Origin: Pegea sp. RAD2-039
Lineage: Eukaryota; Chordata; Thaliacea; Salpida; Salpidae
Length of the DNA stretch: 64,000 nucleotides
Direction: 5' to 3'
NCBI GenBank assembly: GCA_034620365.1
Contig: JAQGEQ010000071.1
Span: 4,092,001 to 4,156,000 of the forward strand
Each line of letters starts with the position of its first letter. Position 1 is the stretch's first letter. The position numbers and the translations under genes were made by a program. Below are positions 39,001 through 49,388 of this stretch, one piece after another. The notes beneath the pieces are model-generated. The model was given only the letters and a program-made list of their open reading frames with translations. It did no database searches and had not been told where the DNA came from.

Positions 39001-42000
39001 TGAGATGATCTTCATCTGATCTTTTAAATGATCTTCATCTGATCTTTTGAATGATCTTCTTTTGATCTCTTGAATGATCTTCATCTGATCTTTGAGATGA
39101 TCTTTTAAGTGATCTTCATCTGATCTCTTAAATAATCTTCATCTGATCTTCATCAACAGATTGTGGGGCTCAATTTTCAATCGCATTATCGTCCAATGGA
39201 CAAGTGTGGACTTGGGGCAAGGGCGACTACTTCCGATTGGGGCACGGGGGCGATGACCATGTTCGCCGACCACAGGTGGTCAAGGAACTACTAGACGTGA
39301 AAGTCGTGGACATAGCAGTTGGTGCCCTACACTGTGTAGCACTGACCAATGAAGGCAAAGTAAGTTGTGGACCACAAGCCATGTCTATCATCAAACGGTT
39401 TCGTGCCCAGGTGTACTCGTGGGGCGACAACGACCACGGACAGCAAGGTAACGGGTCGTTTGAGGCCAATCCCTTTCCTACGTTGATCAAAGGACTCAGT
39501 TTCGTGGAGAAGATTGCGTGTGGATCGAGTCACAGGTTGGCATGGCAACCATCACGAGACCTTTTAGTGGTTTGCTTCTTTTCTAGTATCACTTATTCAT
39601 CTACAAACCCAACACATCTGACCAACAATCAATGTTCTTATAAAGTCGCTCCCTTTAATGAAGATGTGGACAAACTGGGCCAGAAGTGGTTAAAGGACCC
39701 GAAATTAGACAGACCAACTTTTGTCCCTTTATCTACAAGATCTTTGTACCTTGGACCAGATGACAGCAAGTGGCGGTTGCCACGTGTTCCGTCCACTTGT
39801 CATGGCAACCGACAAACTCTTTCAGCAAGTATTCTTTCTCATCATCGAACAAATCTGACGTCAACGTTAAATTCACTTTTATCAGCACTTCAGGTGATCC
39901 TCATCTTCGGACTTTCTCATCTTTTTTCATCAGATTATTTTCAGATCTATTTTGCTCGTTCTGTTATTTCCCTGTTGATGGAGTCGAACGCAAAGATCTC
40001 TTCCTCTAGACATCTCGATGATTTGTTGGTAACAGCGTCACCAAGTGATCAAAGCGACATTGGAGATAAAGAGCTGTGGAAGTTGCTCAAATACAGTGAT
40101 CTCAGCAATGTACTAGGTGAGTCCTCATCTTCTAATCTTCACCCTCTTTATCTTCATCTTCTCAATCTTCATCTTCTCAATCCTCATCTTCTCAATCTCC
40201 ATATTCTCAATCTCCATCTTCTCAATCTCCATCTTCTAATCTTCATCTTCTAATCTTCATCTTCTCAATCTTCATCTTCTAATCTTCATCTTCTAATCTT
40301 CATCTTCTAATCTTCATCTTCTCAATCTTCATCTTCTAATCTTCATCTTCTAATCTTCATCTTCTAATCTTCATCTTCTAATCTTCATCTTCTAATCTTC
40401 ATCTTCTAATCTTCATCTTCTAATCTTCATCTTCTAATCTTCATCTTCTAATCTTCATCTTCTAATCTTCATCTTCTAATCTTCATCTTCATCTTCATCT
40501 CAATCTTCATCTTCTAATCTTTATCTTCTCAATCTTCATCTTCTCAATCTTCATCTTCTCAATCCTCATCTTCTCAATCTCCATCTTCTCCATCTTCTCA
40601 ATCATCATCTTCTAATCTTCATCTTCTAATCTTCATCTTCTAATCTTCATCTTCTCAATCTTCATCTTCTAATCTTCATCTTCTAATCTTCATCTTCTCA
40701 ATCTTCATCTTCTAATCTTCATCTTCTAATCTTCATCTTCTCAATCCTCATCTTCTAATCTTCATCTTCTAATCTTCATCTTCTCAATCTTCATCTTCTA
40801 ATCTTCATCTTCTCAATCTTCATCTTCTAATCTTCATTTTCTCAATCTTCATCTTCTAATCTTCATCTTCTAATCTTCATCTTCTAATCTTCATCTTCTA
40901 ATCTTCATCTTCTAATCTTCATCTTCTAATCTTCATCTTCTAATCTTCATCTTCTAATCTTCATCTTCTAATCTTCATCTTCTAATCTTCATCTTCTAAT
41001 CTTCATCTTCTAATCTTCATCTTCTAATCTTCATCTTCTAATCTTCATCTTCTCCATCTTCATCTTTTCAATCTTCATCCTCTAATCTTCATCTTCTCAA
41101 TCTTCATCTTCTAATTTTCATATTCTTAATCTTCATCTTCTGCTTAACATCAAACGAAATCTTTTCAAGCTCTTCTCAAACTATCAGTGGATGGCAAGCT
41201 CCCTCATGATGGCACCGAGTCCTTGATCTTCATCATCAAAAACCTCTTGAATCGAAGTCGAAAGGTTCTTTCTTTGTTCACTTTCCACAAATCTTTTATC
41301 GTTTCCGTTGTCAAGGTGTTCTTTACGACTCTCAAAAGATTGATCCTAGAGTTTGATCAGGTGATGAACCATCCATCAGATGCTCTTCGTCCACGGATGG
41401 TGGAGTCCCTACATCCATACCAGCCTCTTACATCTTCTCGTGGATACATCTCAATTCCTGGTTCGTTGTCATATCAACCACAATGATGCTGATGACGACA
41501 TCTCTTTTAGATGCTCTTTGGATGTCGATCTCTTTCAGCAATCATTGCTCCACGATTAAAGATCAAGATGAACTGATCATCATGGATAAAGATGAGGTCC
41601 ACATCTTTGCAGTTCTCTCTGGTATCATCTTCTCTTTCGTCTTCTCCTTTTTATCAACTTTCTCATTTTTAGGTTCGAAGCAAACAGATTGGAATGAACC
41701 GTTGATAATTCGCTCAAATCAAATTTGTTGGCTTTTCAAAACAGAATCCAACGTTTCCAGGTGAGTGGAATCGTCCAATCAGCAAGCAGCTAACAATTTC
41801 ATTCTCAGCTGGGGCTGGAGGTTTGTAGTTCATCCGGTGACCCCAGCAAACAAGTTGTTGGGCAAAAGTGACACGAGTGATTACGGATTGAAGGCGATTG
41901 AATCTTCAATCAATTACTTCAAAGCGATCTTCAAAGTTTTTCATCTGCTCTCCTCAAAGATCCCTGAATCTTGTAGGATCAGTTTATTTGAACATCTAGT

Positions 42001-45000
42001 CTCTGCTCTTCAGAACTGCATCTTAGGTGAGATTCAATCACTGATACTCATCATCAGTTGATCTTTTGATTTTTGGGATTAGATTCTGATGCAAGGATTT
42101 GGATAATCACTCAGATTGGTTGGTTGGTTGATGGTGATGTGGAATTGGAACTTTCATCGAGAAGTTTATGTGCCATTAAATGTAAGATTTCATTCAGAGA
42201 TTTCCTCTTCTTTACCTCTTCATCTTTTAACAGCTCTTGCTAAGATCTTTCAACGTCAGTATCTTTATGAATCAACTTCAGTTTCAAATGGAAACCAACT
42301 CCTACATACACCAGTGTTGATGGTTTGTTGCTAACTTCGATGGTTTCATTGGTGTTTAATGGTGTTCAATTGAACCAGGAAATGGCTTTGAACTTTATTA
42401 ACTTGAACATCAGTGAATATTTGGACCATCAACTTTCTACGATCTTCAATAATTTCATTTTAACCATCGATAGTTTATCAGCACTTTTAAGGGGCACCAC
42501 TTTCCCTGAAAGCTTTCTAAAGGTCCGGACTTAAACCAACTCGGTCATCTTGTCATATTCATATTTCAGATTATACATTCCAAAATACAAGACGTTGCAG
42601 TTGGTGACCAGTCTACGACTGACCTGCCATATCTGTCCACCTCATTTACTCATCAAGTGGACGAACAAATCGTGGCGTGGTACAACAGGTAGGTCTTAAG
42701 TGGTCTGGTCCTATCCACTTCATTTAAGGTGCTCACAGAAAGTCAGATGATTGGAACCTACAATTGCCTGGTTGTGGGTCAGTTTTTGGATGGGGCCACA
42801 ACCATCGTGGACAGTTAGGTGGTGTTGATGGGGCCAAAGTAACTAGTCCTATTTCTTGTGTCCAACTTGCATCTATAACTCCAGTCCAACTTGTGGGCGG
42901 GGAGCAAACCCTTTTCGCCCTGACTCCAGATGGAAGAGTGAGTTGATGGAATCAGGGGTTGACTTTTACCTGATTTGTTGCCGACAGTTGTACGCGACAG
43001 GCTACGGAGCAGGAGGAAGACTCGGATTAGGGAGTCAGGACTCTTCATCATCTCCTACTCTTATACCTTGTCTACAATGTTCAAAAGTAACAAAAGTATC
43101 AGTTCACGCGGGTGGCAAACACGCGCTTGCCCTCACATCTGAAGGTTTGGTGTTTAGTTGGGGAGATGGTGCTGATGGCAAACTGGGGCACGGGAATCGA
43201 CAGTAAGTCCCTACTCCTCATCTTCATCTTTTAAACATCGTCTTACAGCTCTAGAGATCTTCCACAAATCATCGAATCATTTCATTCAACTGACATCATT
43301 GACATCTGCGCCGGTGGTTCCCACAGTGCAGCTATCTGTAGTAAAGGACTTCTCTACACATGGGGCAAAGGACGGTATGGTCGATTGGGCCACAAAAATG
43401 ATGAAGATTGTTGCACTCCTAAAATGGTCGTTTGATAATCAGCCCCAAATTTGTATTTGACGATTTACTTTTGCAGGTCGAGTTGTTAGATCGCGAAAAG
43501 GTGATTGACGTCGCGTGTGGAAGTGGAGACGCTCAAACTCTGTGCGTCACTTCCGGTAACTCGTCAAATCCACACAATACAGTGTGGTCGTGGGGCGATG
43601 GCGATTACGGGAAGTTAGGACGAGGTGGAAGCGACGGGTGAGATGAGATTCAAATGATAGTTTGAGTAAGAAGTTGTAATCGTAGATGTAAGCTGCCATT
43701 AAAAGTGATGTCACTAAACGATGAAGACATCGTGCGTGTCGCATGTGGCAACCAGTTCTCATTCGCGCTAAGTGGTGACGGGAAAGTGTTCACTTGGTAA
43801 CTTTTCTGCTTGATATCTGAACCCAATTGTAAGCGGAATAATTCAGGGGGAAAGGTGACTACTTCCGGCTTGGTCATGGGACAGTAGACCATGTCCGCAA
43901 ACCGAAGTTGGTGGAAAGTCTGGCCCACAAGAAGGTGGTTTCGTTTGCAGTTGGTTCCTTGCACTGTATCGTATGTACAGATGGTGGTGAAGTGTTTACT
44001 TGGGGCGACAATGACGAGGGACAGGTGGTCACGACTTCTCATGTCATCTATTCAACTTTATTATATTCAGATTGGTGATGGAACCACACAAGCTGCCCCA
44101 TTACCTAAGAAAATCAATTTAAGTGGTTTCCAAGTGACCAGAGTAGCTTGTGGGTCGGCCCATACAGCAGCCTGGTCCTTAACCACTGACCAGACTAGTG
44201 TAATGATGGAAAGGTACCGATCTGAAGCTACATTACCGACCACAATACCTTTAGAGTATAATTTGCTTCATAAATTCCCCATCGAGGTAATCCGGAACCG
44301 TTTGTTGCTACTATCCACTCTATCAGGTGAGTTGTGATGAAATCCGATCTTAACTGATGTCCCTCTCGTTCAGATCTCATCTGTAACAATTTCAATCTTC
44401 TTCCTCTTCATCGAGATCAGTTTAGATTTGATCTTATTCGATCTTTGATCACCACTAAAGCAAAAGAGACGCTTTTTCAACGCATCGTCAAATCCACTAT
44501 GCTGAAAGGGAAGAGTTTTGGGACTGTAATTGAATTAAATCGGATTAAATACGGAAGAGTGTTGAGGAACACTGGGGACTCGGTGTTTGAACAGATCAGG
44601 ACCAACCTCAAATCACTTCTACCTCAAAATGTCCTGCTACCCCACCGTGTTTGGAAAGTGAAGTTCACGGGTGAAGGTATTGATGATTGTGGAGGTGGTT
44701 TCAGTGAATCAATTGCTGAGATGTGTGACGAGTTACAAAACGGGACTCTTTCGCTCTTCATCACAACTCCAAATGGATCAGATGAGATAGGATCTAATCG
44801 TGATTGCTTCATCTTCAATCCAGCATCTAATCATCTTGAACGGTTTCACTTTCTAGGTGATGATGTTGTTAGAAAAATGAATCTCAACTAAAAGTGAGAT
44901 GTTTAAAAAGGTGTCTTGATTGGAATCGCGATTAGAAGCGGAAATCCGTTGAACATCAATCTAGCTGAAATGATGTGGAAACTTCTAGCTGGAATTCCTC

Positions 45001-45996
45001 TTTCTTTGCGAGACATCACTGAAATAGATAAAGTTTCTACCTCTTCTTAAATCATCAATTTTTTTCAGATTTCCTTTTTCAGCATTTTACACCAAAAATT
45101 CTCTACATTAAAGATGTGGATGCCAACGAATTAGATAATATGAAGCTCCCGTTTAGTGTCTACTCTGCTTCTGGCAAAGTATGTCTTTCTTCCTCTCACC
45201 CTCTCATCTTAAATTGATCTTTCTCAGGAAGTGGAACTAGAAAGCTCTGAATCTTTCATCACATCCACTAACAGAGATCATTATATCAACATGGCCATTA
45301 AATACAGGTAAATGGGACGATTTTGACCACCTTTGAACTAATTTGTGGCCCTCACAGACTTCATGAGTTTGACCAAGTAGTAGATGAGGTCCTTGGTGGC
45401 ATGAAGCAAGTTGTCCCGTTCCCAATTATCTCGCTGTTTGCCGCCCATGAACTAGAAACTTTGGTAGGTGATCATTTGATATCCATGTTGTGGTTTGATG
45501 TCCATGTTGTGGTCAACAGGTTTGTGGTGACCCAGATATTTCTATCCCACTTCTACGTTCAGTGTCCACTTGTAAAGGAATATCTCCTGATCATCCTATG
45601 ATCGCTTGGTTTTGGGAAATTCTAGAAGACTTCAGTAATAAAGAGAGATCTCTTTTTCTCCGCTTTGTTTGGGGAAGAACAAGACTGCCTCGATCGGTGA
45701 CTGACTTTAGGGGCCGCGATTTTGTGATTCAAGTCCAGGACAAGTTTCAACCACCCGATAATTACATGCCCGAGTCCTACACCTGCTTCTTTATGATTAA
45801 ACTTCCTCGGTATTCATGCAAGGTATCAACTAGCTGCTTGTATCGCTTCAACTTCAATTTCCGTTTATTTCAGGCCATATTACGCAACAAACTCAAATAC
45901 GCGATCCACTTCTGCAAATCGATCGATACTGATGAACACGCGCGCGATTTAGACAATCTCCAAGACAACCTTCTCATTTTGCAATTACGTTTATAA
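27091..45996 (+). CDS. HERC2: HERC2: giant E3 ubiquitin ligase with three RCC1-like domains and a HECT domain
   Basis: HECT-type E3 ubiquitin ligase; in animals HERC2 acts in DNA-damage signalling, centrosome function and protein turnover. Start ATG at 27091 ([12 protein letters not shown]). The first four coding exons (27091-27165, about 27282-27420, about 27708-27911, about 28062-28280) align with the human N-terminus, e.g. [17 protein letters not shown] and [14 protein letters not shown]. Domain order follows human HERC2: RLD1, MIB/HERC2 segment, second MIB-like segment, UBA-like, CPH, DOC, RLD2, RLD3, HECT. Several dozen exons are used, most introns being 40-70 bp with GT-AG ends. The last intron is 45822-45872 and the final exon ends ...[12 protein letters not shown]. 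Two domains of the human protein are not seen: cytochrome b5 (between RLD1 and about 32.5 kb) and the ZZ finger (between CPH and DOC). The long acidic C-terminal tail of human HERC2 is also absent. Exon edges between domains are approximate. Confidence 0.96.
29021..30262 (+). other. HERC2: HERC2 RLD1 (first RCC1-like domain)
   Basis: RCC1-type blades spread over several short exons: LLVLTNTG (29310), [16 protein letters not shown] (29565-29620), [12 protein letters not shown] (29670), [15 protein letters not shown] (29799-29850) and DGCLYAWG (29950). Blades after that are weakly conserved ([16 protein letters not shown]). This is the most divergent of the three RLDs, the other two being much closer to the human sequence. 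Confidence 0.85.
34180..34360 (+). other. HERC2: HERC2 MIB/HERC2-type segment
   Basis: The translation [20 protein letters not shown] followed by [20 protein letters not shown] resembles the first MIB/HERC2 domain of HERC2 (G-x-W-x-W near the N-terminus and a GWI-x-VQW strand). The loop between the two conserved parts is rearranged relative to human. Confidence 0.55.
35310..35520 (+). other. HERC2: HERC2 second MIB-like SH3-fold segment
   Basis: [20 protein letters not shown] then [10 protein letters not shown] aligns with the human stretch that reads G-x-x-V-x-H-x-x-x-G-x-G-T-V around residue 2300. An intron at about 35434-35484 splits it. Confidence 0.6.
36480..36600 (+). other. HERC2: HERC2 UBA-like segment
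   Basis: [20 protein letters not shown] shows the UBA signature: a hydrophobic helix, the MGF loop, then a second helix. It sits at the position of the human HERC2 segment with QLMEMGFSRRNIEFAL. Confidence 0.75.
36790..37205 (+). other. HERC2: HERC2 CPH domain (CUL7/PARC/HERC2)
   Basis: Two exons joined over an intron at about 37085-37138 read [35 protein letters not shown] and [14 protein letters not shown]. This aligns closely with the human CPH domain, which in this family binds p53-type tetramerisation domains. Confidence 0.85.
37420..38000 (+). other. HERC2: HERC2 DOC/APC10-like domain
   Basis: [20 protein letters not shown] matches the human DOC stretch with I-V-D-P-A-D-S-S-Y and the following SGG. 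The exon with [20 protein letters not shown] carries the last beta strands. Only about 70 residues lie between the CPH domain and this point, leaving no room for the ZZ finger found in vertebrates. Confidence 0.7.
38060..39580 (+). other. HERC2: HERC2 RLD2 (second RCC1-like domain)
   Basis: Seven blades over about eight exons, all close to human: [30 protein letters not shown] with [26 protein letters not shown] with [26 protein letters not shown] with [29 protein letters not shown] with [20 protein letters not shown], and [16 protein letters not shown] with [11 protein letters not shown]. Confidence 0.95.
38980..39160 (+). repeat. Minisatellite in a HERC2 RLD2 intron
   Basis: About seven imperfect copies of a 23-26-bp unit built on TGATCTTCATCTGATCTTTT fill the intron between the blade ending [11 protein letters not shown] and the next one starting DCGAQF. 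This makes it about 190 bp long instead of about 50 bp. Confidence 0.85.
40117..41169 (+). repeat. 1-kb minisatellite intron of HERC2 (14/15-bp units)
   Basis: A single intron with donor TACTAG|GTGAGT at 40117 and acceptor TTTTCAAG|CTCTTCTC at 41169. It is almost entirely tandem units of AATCTTCATCTTCT (14 bp) mixed with CAATCTTCATCTTCT (15 bp). The long homogeneous runs of the 14-mer are at about 40340-40490 and 40850-41050. On the plus strand it has no G over long stretches. Coding resumes with LLKLSVDGK, which aligns with human HERC2. Confidence 0.92.
42760..44200 (+). other. HERC2: HERC2 RLD3 (third RCC1-like domain)
   Basis: Blades in order: [88 protein letters not shown], a [10 protein letters not shown] blade at 43850-43890 and the closing [11 protein letters not shown] at 44145. 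The order and wording match human RLD3 closely. Confidence 0.95.
44260..45996 (+). other. HERC2: HERC2 HECT catalytic domain
   Basis: The N-lobe reads [20 protein letters not shown] and [14 protein letters not shown]. The C-lobe reads [28 protein letters not shown] and [16 protein letters not shown]. The Cys in YTCFF (codon 45784-45786) is the ubiquitin-accepting cysteine. All HECT landmarks are intact, so the ligase should be active. Confidence 0.96.
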
Positions 45997-46639
45997 GAAT
46001 TTTGTTTTCTTTGATTTATTAAAATTTATTTAATTACGTAACAAAAGTTTTTCGTGTTTATTGAGAAATTAGTTTCGTCGAAAAACTATTTATTTAGTGA
46101 CTAGAATTCGAACAACTTCGAAATAGCTCAGATAAGTTGATGTCTGTCACCACAACTTTGAAAAAGTCTCCAACTTATTTAAATTGTTTTAATATTTATC
46201 CTTTTTAATCAAAGAAATTGATGTTAAACTCAAACTTTCAGCTGAAGCATAATCACTAATCTCTTCCAAGCTAGAAACCATTAAAAGAAGTTCAAAGATC
46301 TTTAGAATTTGAGTTCAGTTGAAATATTATTCAATAAAATTGCAAATAATGATAGTTGACCCCCAGACCTAGGCTGAAAACTTCAAAGTTGTTCAATCCG
46401 ACTCTGGAGTCGAATCCACCTGTAAAATGATCCAACTTGCTCTAAGTTTGAAGATGATTTTGCATCTAAGTGATAGTCTGAGCTAAGAAAGATTATGTTT
46501 ACTCTCAGCTCTTGAAAGAGTCCAACACGACCTGATTATTTGTTAAACTAAAACTCAACTAATGTTGATCAGCAGTAAGAGCAACAACAAACTTCTTTTG
46601 ACTTCTATTCAGCTTTTAACTGACTGTTTAAAGAAACTT
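45997..46639. other. HERC2 3' flank
   Basis: AT-rich DNA without a recognisable gene. No consensus AATAAA lies right after the HERC2 stop; the nearest candidates are variants such as TTTATT/AATTTATT. Confidence 0.4.
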
Positions 46640-47220
46640 GTCTCCATAGTGTAGCAGTTATTACGCCCGCCTGACACGCAAAAGGTCTCGGGTTCGAACC
46701 CAGGCGGACTCATATTCGTGACAAGGAAAAGTCCCTATAAAAACCCGGCTAGAAGGGTCTTGTTAGTCTGTTTTATGACAACACTTCTTGGAGACGCAAA
46801 ACTCCGAATTTAAAGCCGTAGTTGAAGCCTCGTAGGCAGTTTGTCACTGTACTCAGTGTCCATCTGGTAACTCCTGCGACGCCAGCTGGATGCAGCTGCA
46901 TCAGTCTGTCTATTCCACTGCATACCTTGTTGGTATAGAGAGTGGAAACCCCTGCATGGATAACATCTGGATCTCCATCACTTCTGCCCTGGCTTACAAC
47001 ATGGCCGTTGTCGACTGAAACATTCTATTTCCTCTGAAAGAAAGTTTCATTCTTACTTCTACAGGTTTTCTTCTTGCTCACAAAGTACTTAGTTAAGATC
47101 CATAAATTTATTTGACTTTTTTAGGCAATGTATCTTTGGAGAAGATATTATTTCAGAAATCTAAAGAATATTTTAGTCTCACAACATAACTTTCCAATAA
47201 ACTGTTTATCAATAAAATTA
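46640..47220 (+). mobile_element. SINE-like element with a tRNA-Val-related head
   Basis: 46640-46712 resembles tRNA-Val, with an A box (TAGTGTAGCAGTTATTACG) and a perfect B box (GGTTCGAACCC). It cannot be a working tRNA: the anticodon stem CCCGC/GCAAA has three C-A mismatches, the acceptor stem has three mismatches, and the anticodon reads GAC. The body (46713-47010) is much less AT-rich than its surroundings, and part of it recurs inverted at 5149-5238. The last part (47022-47220) recurs inverted at 8300-8505. A polymerase III head, a unique body and dispersed truncated copies are what define a SINE. Whether the 3' part belongs to the same unit is not certain. Confidence 0.75.
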
Positions 47221-47298
47221 GATAAACAATATTATAATATTATTTATTTATTATTATAATATTATTTATTTATTATTATAATATTATTATTTAGTAAA
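47218..47298. repeat. AT-rich tandem repeat
   Basis: About three and a half copies of the near-palindromic unit TATAATATTATTTATTTATTA directly abut the SINE 3' end. It may be the expanded tail of the element. Confidence 0.75.
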
Positions 47299-47435
47299 CT
47301 ATCTATAGTGATATTCGGTTTTGCTTTTTGTAAGATTTGAAGAGTAGTAATCTTTTTTGGATTATTCCTTCGGTTGGAGTCCTTCTCGATGTTTAAACGA
47401 TTCTGCCAATGACAATTTTCTTAATTTTATTTATT

Positions 47436-47525
47436 TATTACAATAAATGCGAAGGAGGGTGCCTGAAGAGAGCACCTCTCGCTGACACACATTCTCACAA
47501 ATAATATCTATTAAGTTAAAGATTC
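47436..47525 (-). mobile_element. LINE 3'-end fragment, reverse strand
   Basis: Reverse copy of the LINE 3' terminus (TTACAATAAATGCGAAGGAG, GAGAGCACCTCTCGCTGACA). It sits immediately before the forward LINE copy, so the two 3' ends face outward as an inverted pair. This may be a separate truncated insertion or the inverted part of a twin-primed insertion. Confidence 0.85.
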
Positions 47526-47589
47526 TATTTGAATAATTGACAGTAAAAAGACACTATTGATATTGTAAACAATTGATTGAATTGACAAT

Positions 47590-49388
47590 ATTGTAAAAAC
47601 TAGTGCACCCAAATAAAAATGGCCAAACCTTACATTCAAACGTACAGAAAAATTCTGACAAACCAACTTCTTCAAAACAAGCTTGCAATGACAATTGCCA
47701 ACCCTGCAATAAAATTTACTCTGGTGAAGATCCGGCAATAGAATGCATTAAAGACTCTCCTGTTTCATCTCATCTGTAGTGATGTTAGCAAGAAATTTTA
47801 TGGTATATTTGAAAAAACCAAATGAATCAAATGGGGTTTAAATGGTTCTGCATTAAATGTAGAACCATGGACACAACAGCTCCCTCATCTAATTCTAATC
47901 AAAACCTCTTATCCGACACCAGCAAATCTATATACGCTGAATTGGCCAAATTTAAATCTGAAATTGGCAACGATGTTGCCAAAATCAACCAAAAATATTT
48001 TAGTTTGTTTAAATCAATGGACAAACTGGATGCCTCTACAAAGAAATCAGTCACATGGGTCTCTTCCAGCCCAAGATATCAATTTACAGAAGCCCATCAT
48101 CAAATCTCACAAGTGTCAAAAAGACAATTCTTCTATCACATTAGGTATGTTCTTCAACACACGGTCGATTATTAACAATATTTTTCAATTGAAAGCTCTT
48201 TTGCATTCCCAAGATTTCACATTTTTTTTATTACTGAAAGTTGGTTGAAATCGTTTTATCCTGATTCTTTTCTGGTTGAAGGTAATCTTTTTTGTGTTTT
48301 GCGTTGTGACAGACTGTATGACAGAGGCGGCGGTGTTTGCGTAATTTACAAAATATCGCTTGCACCCATGATCTCTAGAATTCAGATCGATCCCATTAGT
48401 TGTCCAGGGTTTGAGATTATCGCTTTTGATTTTCATTACTCAAAGTTCAAATTTTCTCGTTTTATATGTACCTACCTACCACCCTCTAAAACTAATGATA
48501 AGGTTACTGTTAAGGCCTTATCGAAGGTTTTGAAAAGTGTTGTGTGTCCTGAGTTATATATTTTGGGGGATTTTAATTTTGGTAAAATTGATTGGAATAA
48601 CCCGAATTTACCATTTATTGGAAAATCGTTTAACTTGGATAGCGATAATATTAACTCACCCTTTCTAAGTCATGCCTTTGTAAGCTTCCTCAGTGCCAAT
48701 AATCTATTTCAGATGGTTACTTTTCCAACCCAAGTTAGTGGTAATACTTTGGATCTTCTTATCACATCAAAACCCGAGAACATTATCTACGTTGATCAAA
48801 AAGAACCTTTTGCTCTGACATACGATCACAATATGATTGAATTCAAGCTCCATCAAACTTTTTCCATGGACGTTAAAACTTCAAGCAAAATGAATTTTTA
48901 CTGTGGTAATTATAATGGCATTAACAAGTTTCTATCAGATGTTGACTGGATTTCTGTTTTCAACTCTTCCGAAGACATCAATACTATTTACTCAAGGTTT
49001 ACTAACATCGCTGAAGAGTCAATCAAAAAATTCATACCTTTTTATAGTGCCAAAAAAAACCACAGTTGCCCAAATATTTCAGGAAATTACAATATTTGAA
49101 AAACTTCCTACACAAACAAACTAAAACAGACCCTTCCATCAAATCTCTGTACAAAGATCTTTGTATAGTTTACAAGAAATGTTTTTCTAGTTTCTATTTA
49201 GGAAGAGAAAGTGTTACATTTTCTCTCTTTTTTTTTATATTATTGACATTCTATGTAATTGTTTACTCTTATATGCTAACTTTTATTTGTTATATTTCTA
49301 ACGTAATAGATGTTATTTGTGAGAATGTGTGTTAGCGAGAGTTGCTCTCTTTAGGCACCCTCCATTGCATTTATTGTAATAAATAAAT
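47590..49388 (+). mobile_element. LINE copy with ORF1 finger and endonuclease, RT deleted
   Basis: About 47660-47780 encodes a Cys-rich PHD-like finger (CNDNCQPCNKIYSGED) with in-frame stops, and 47822-48060 the ORF1 coiled segment. 48160-49080 encodes an apurinic-type endonuclease with LYILGDFNFGKIDWNN (GDFN box) and TYDHNMIEF. Compared with the copy at 55.1-56.4 kb, the ORF1 region between coil and endonuclease is deleted. After 49150 the sequence jumps to the 3' end (GAGAATGTGTGTTAGCGAGA ... TTATTGTAATAAATAAATA), so RT is missing. The long open frame 48245-49099 shows that decay is recent or modest. Confidence 0.88.

Noticed and set aside
39204..40253. A 349-residue single open frame ending in LHLLN repeats
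   Set aside because: The frame reads through a short intron and then into the 40117 intron. The repeat protein comes from intronic minisatellite units; alignment to HERC2 resumes at 41170.
40117..41169. A CRISPR-like array
   Set aside because: The units are head-to-tail with no unique spacers, lie inside a eukaryotic intron and vary between 14 and 15 bp. This is a minisatellite.
42815..43051. Minus-strand open frames across HERC2
   Set aside because: They are antisense shadows of RCC1 blades and lack family resemblance or splice logic.
46640..46712. A tRNA-Val gene
   Set aside because: The A and B boxes are good, but the anticodon stem has three C-A mismatches, the acceptor stem has three mismatches, and the anticodon is GAC. 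Sequence downstream recurs as a dispersed repeat. It is a SINE head, not a tRNA gene.
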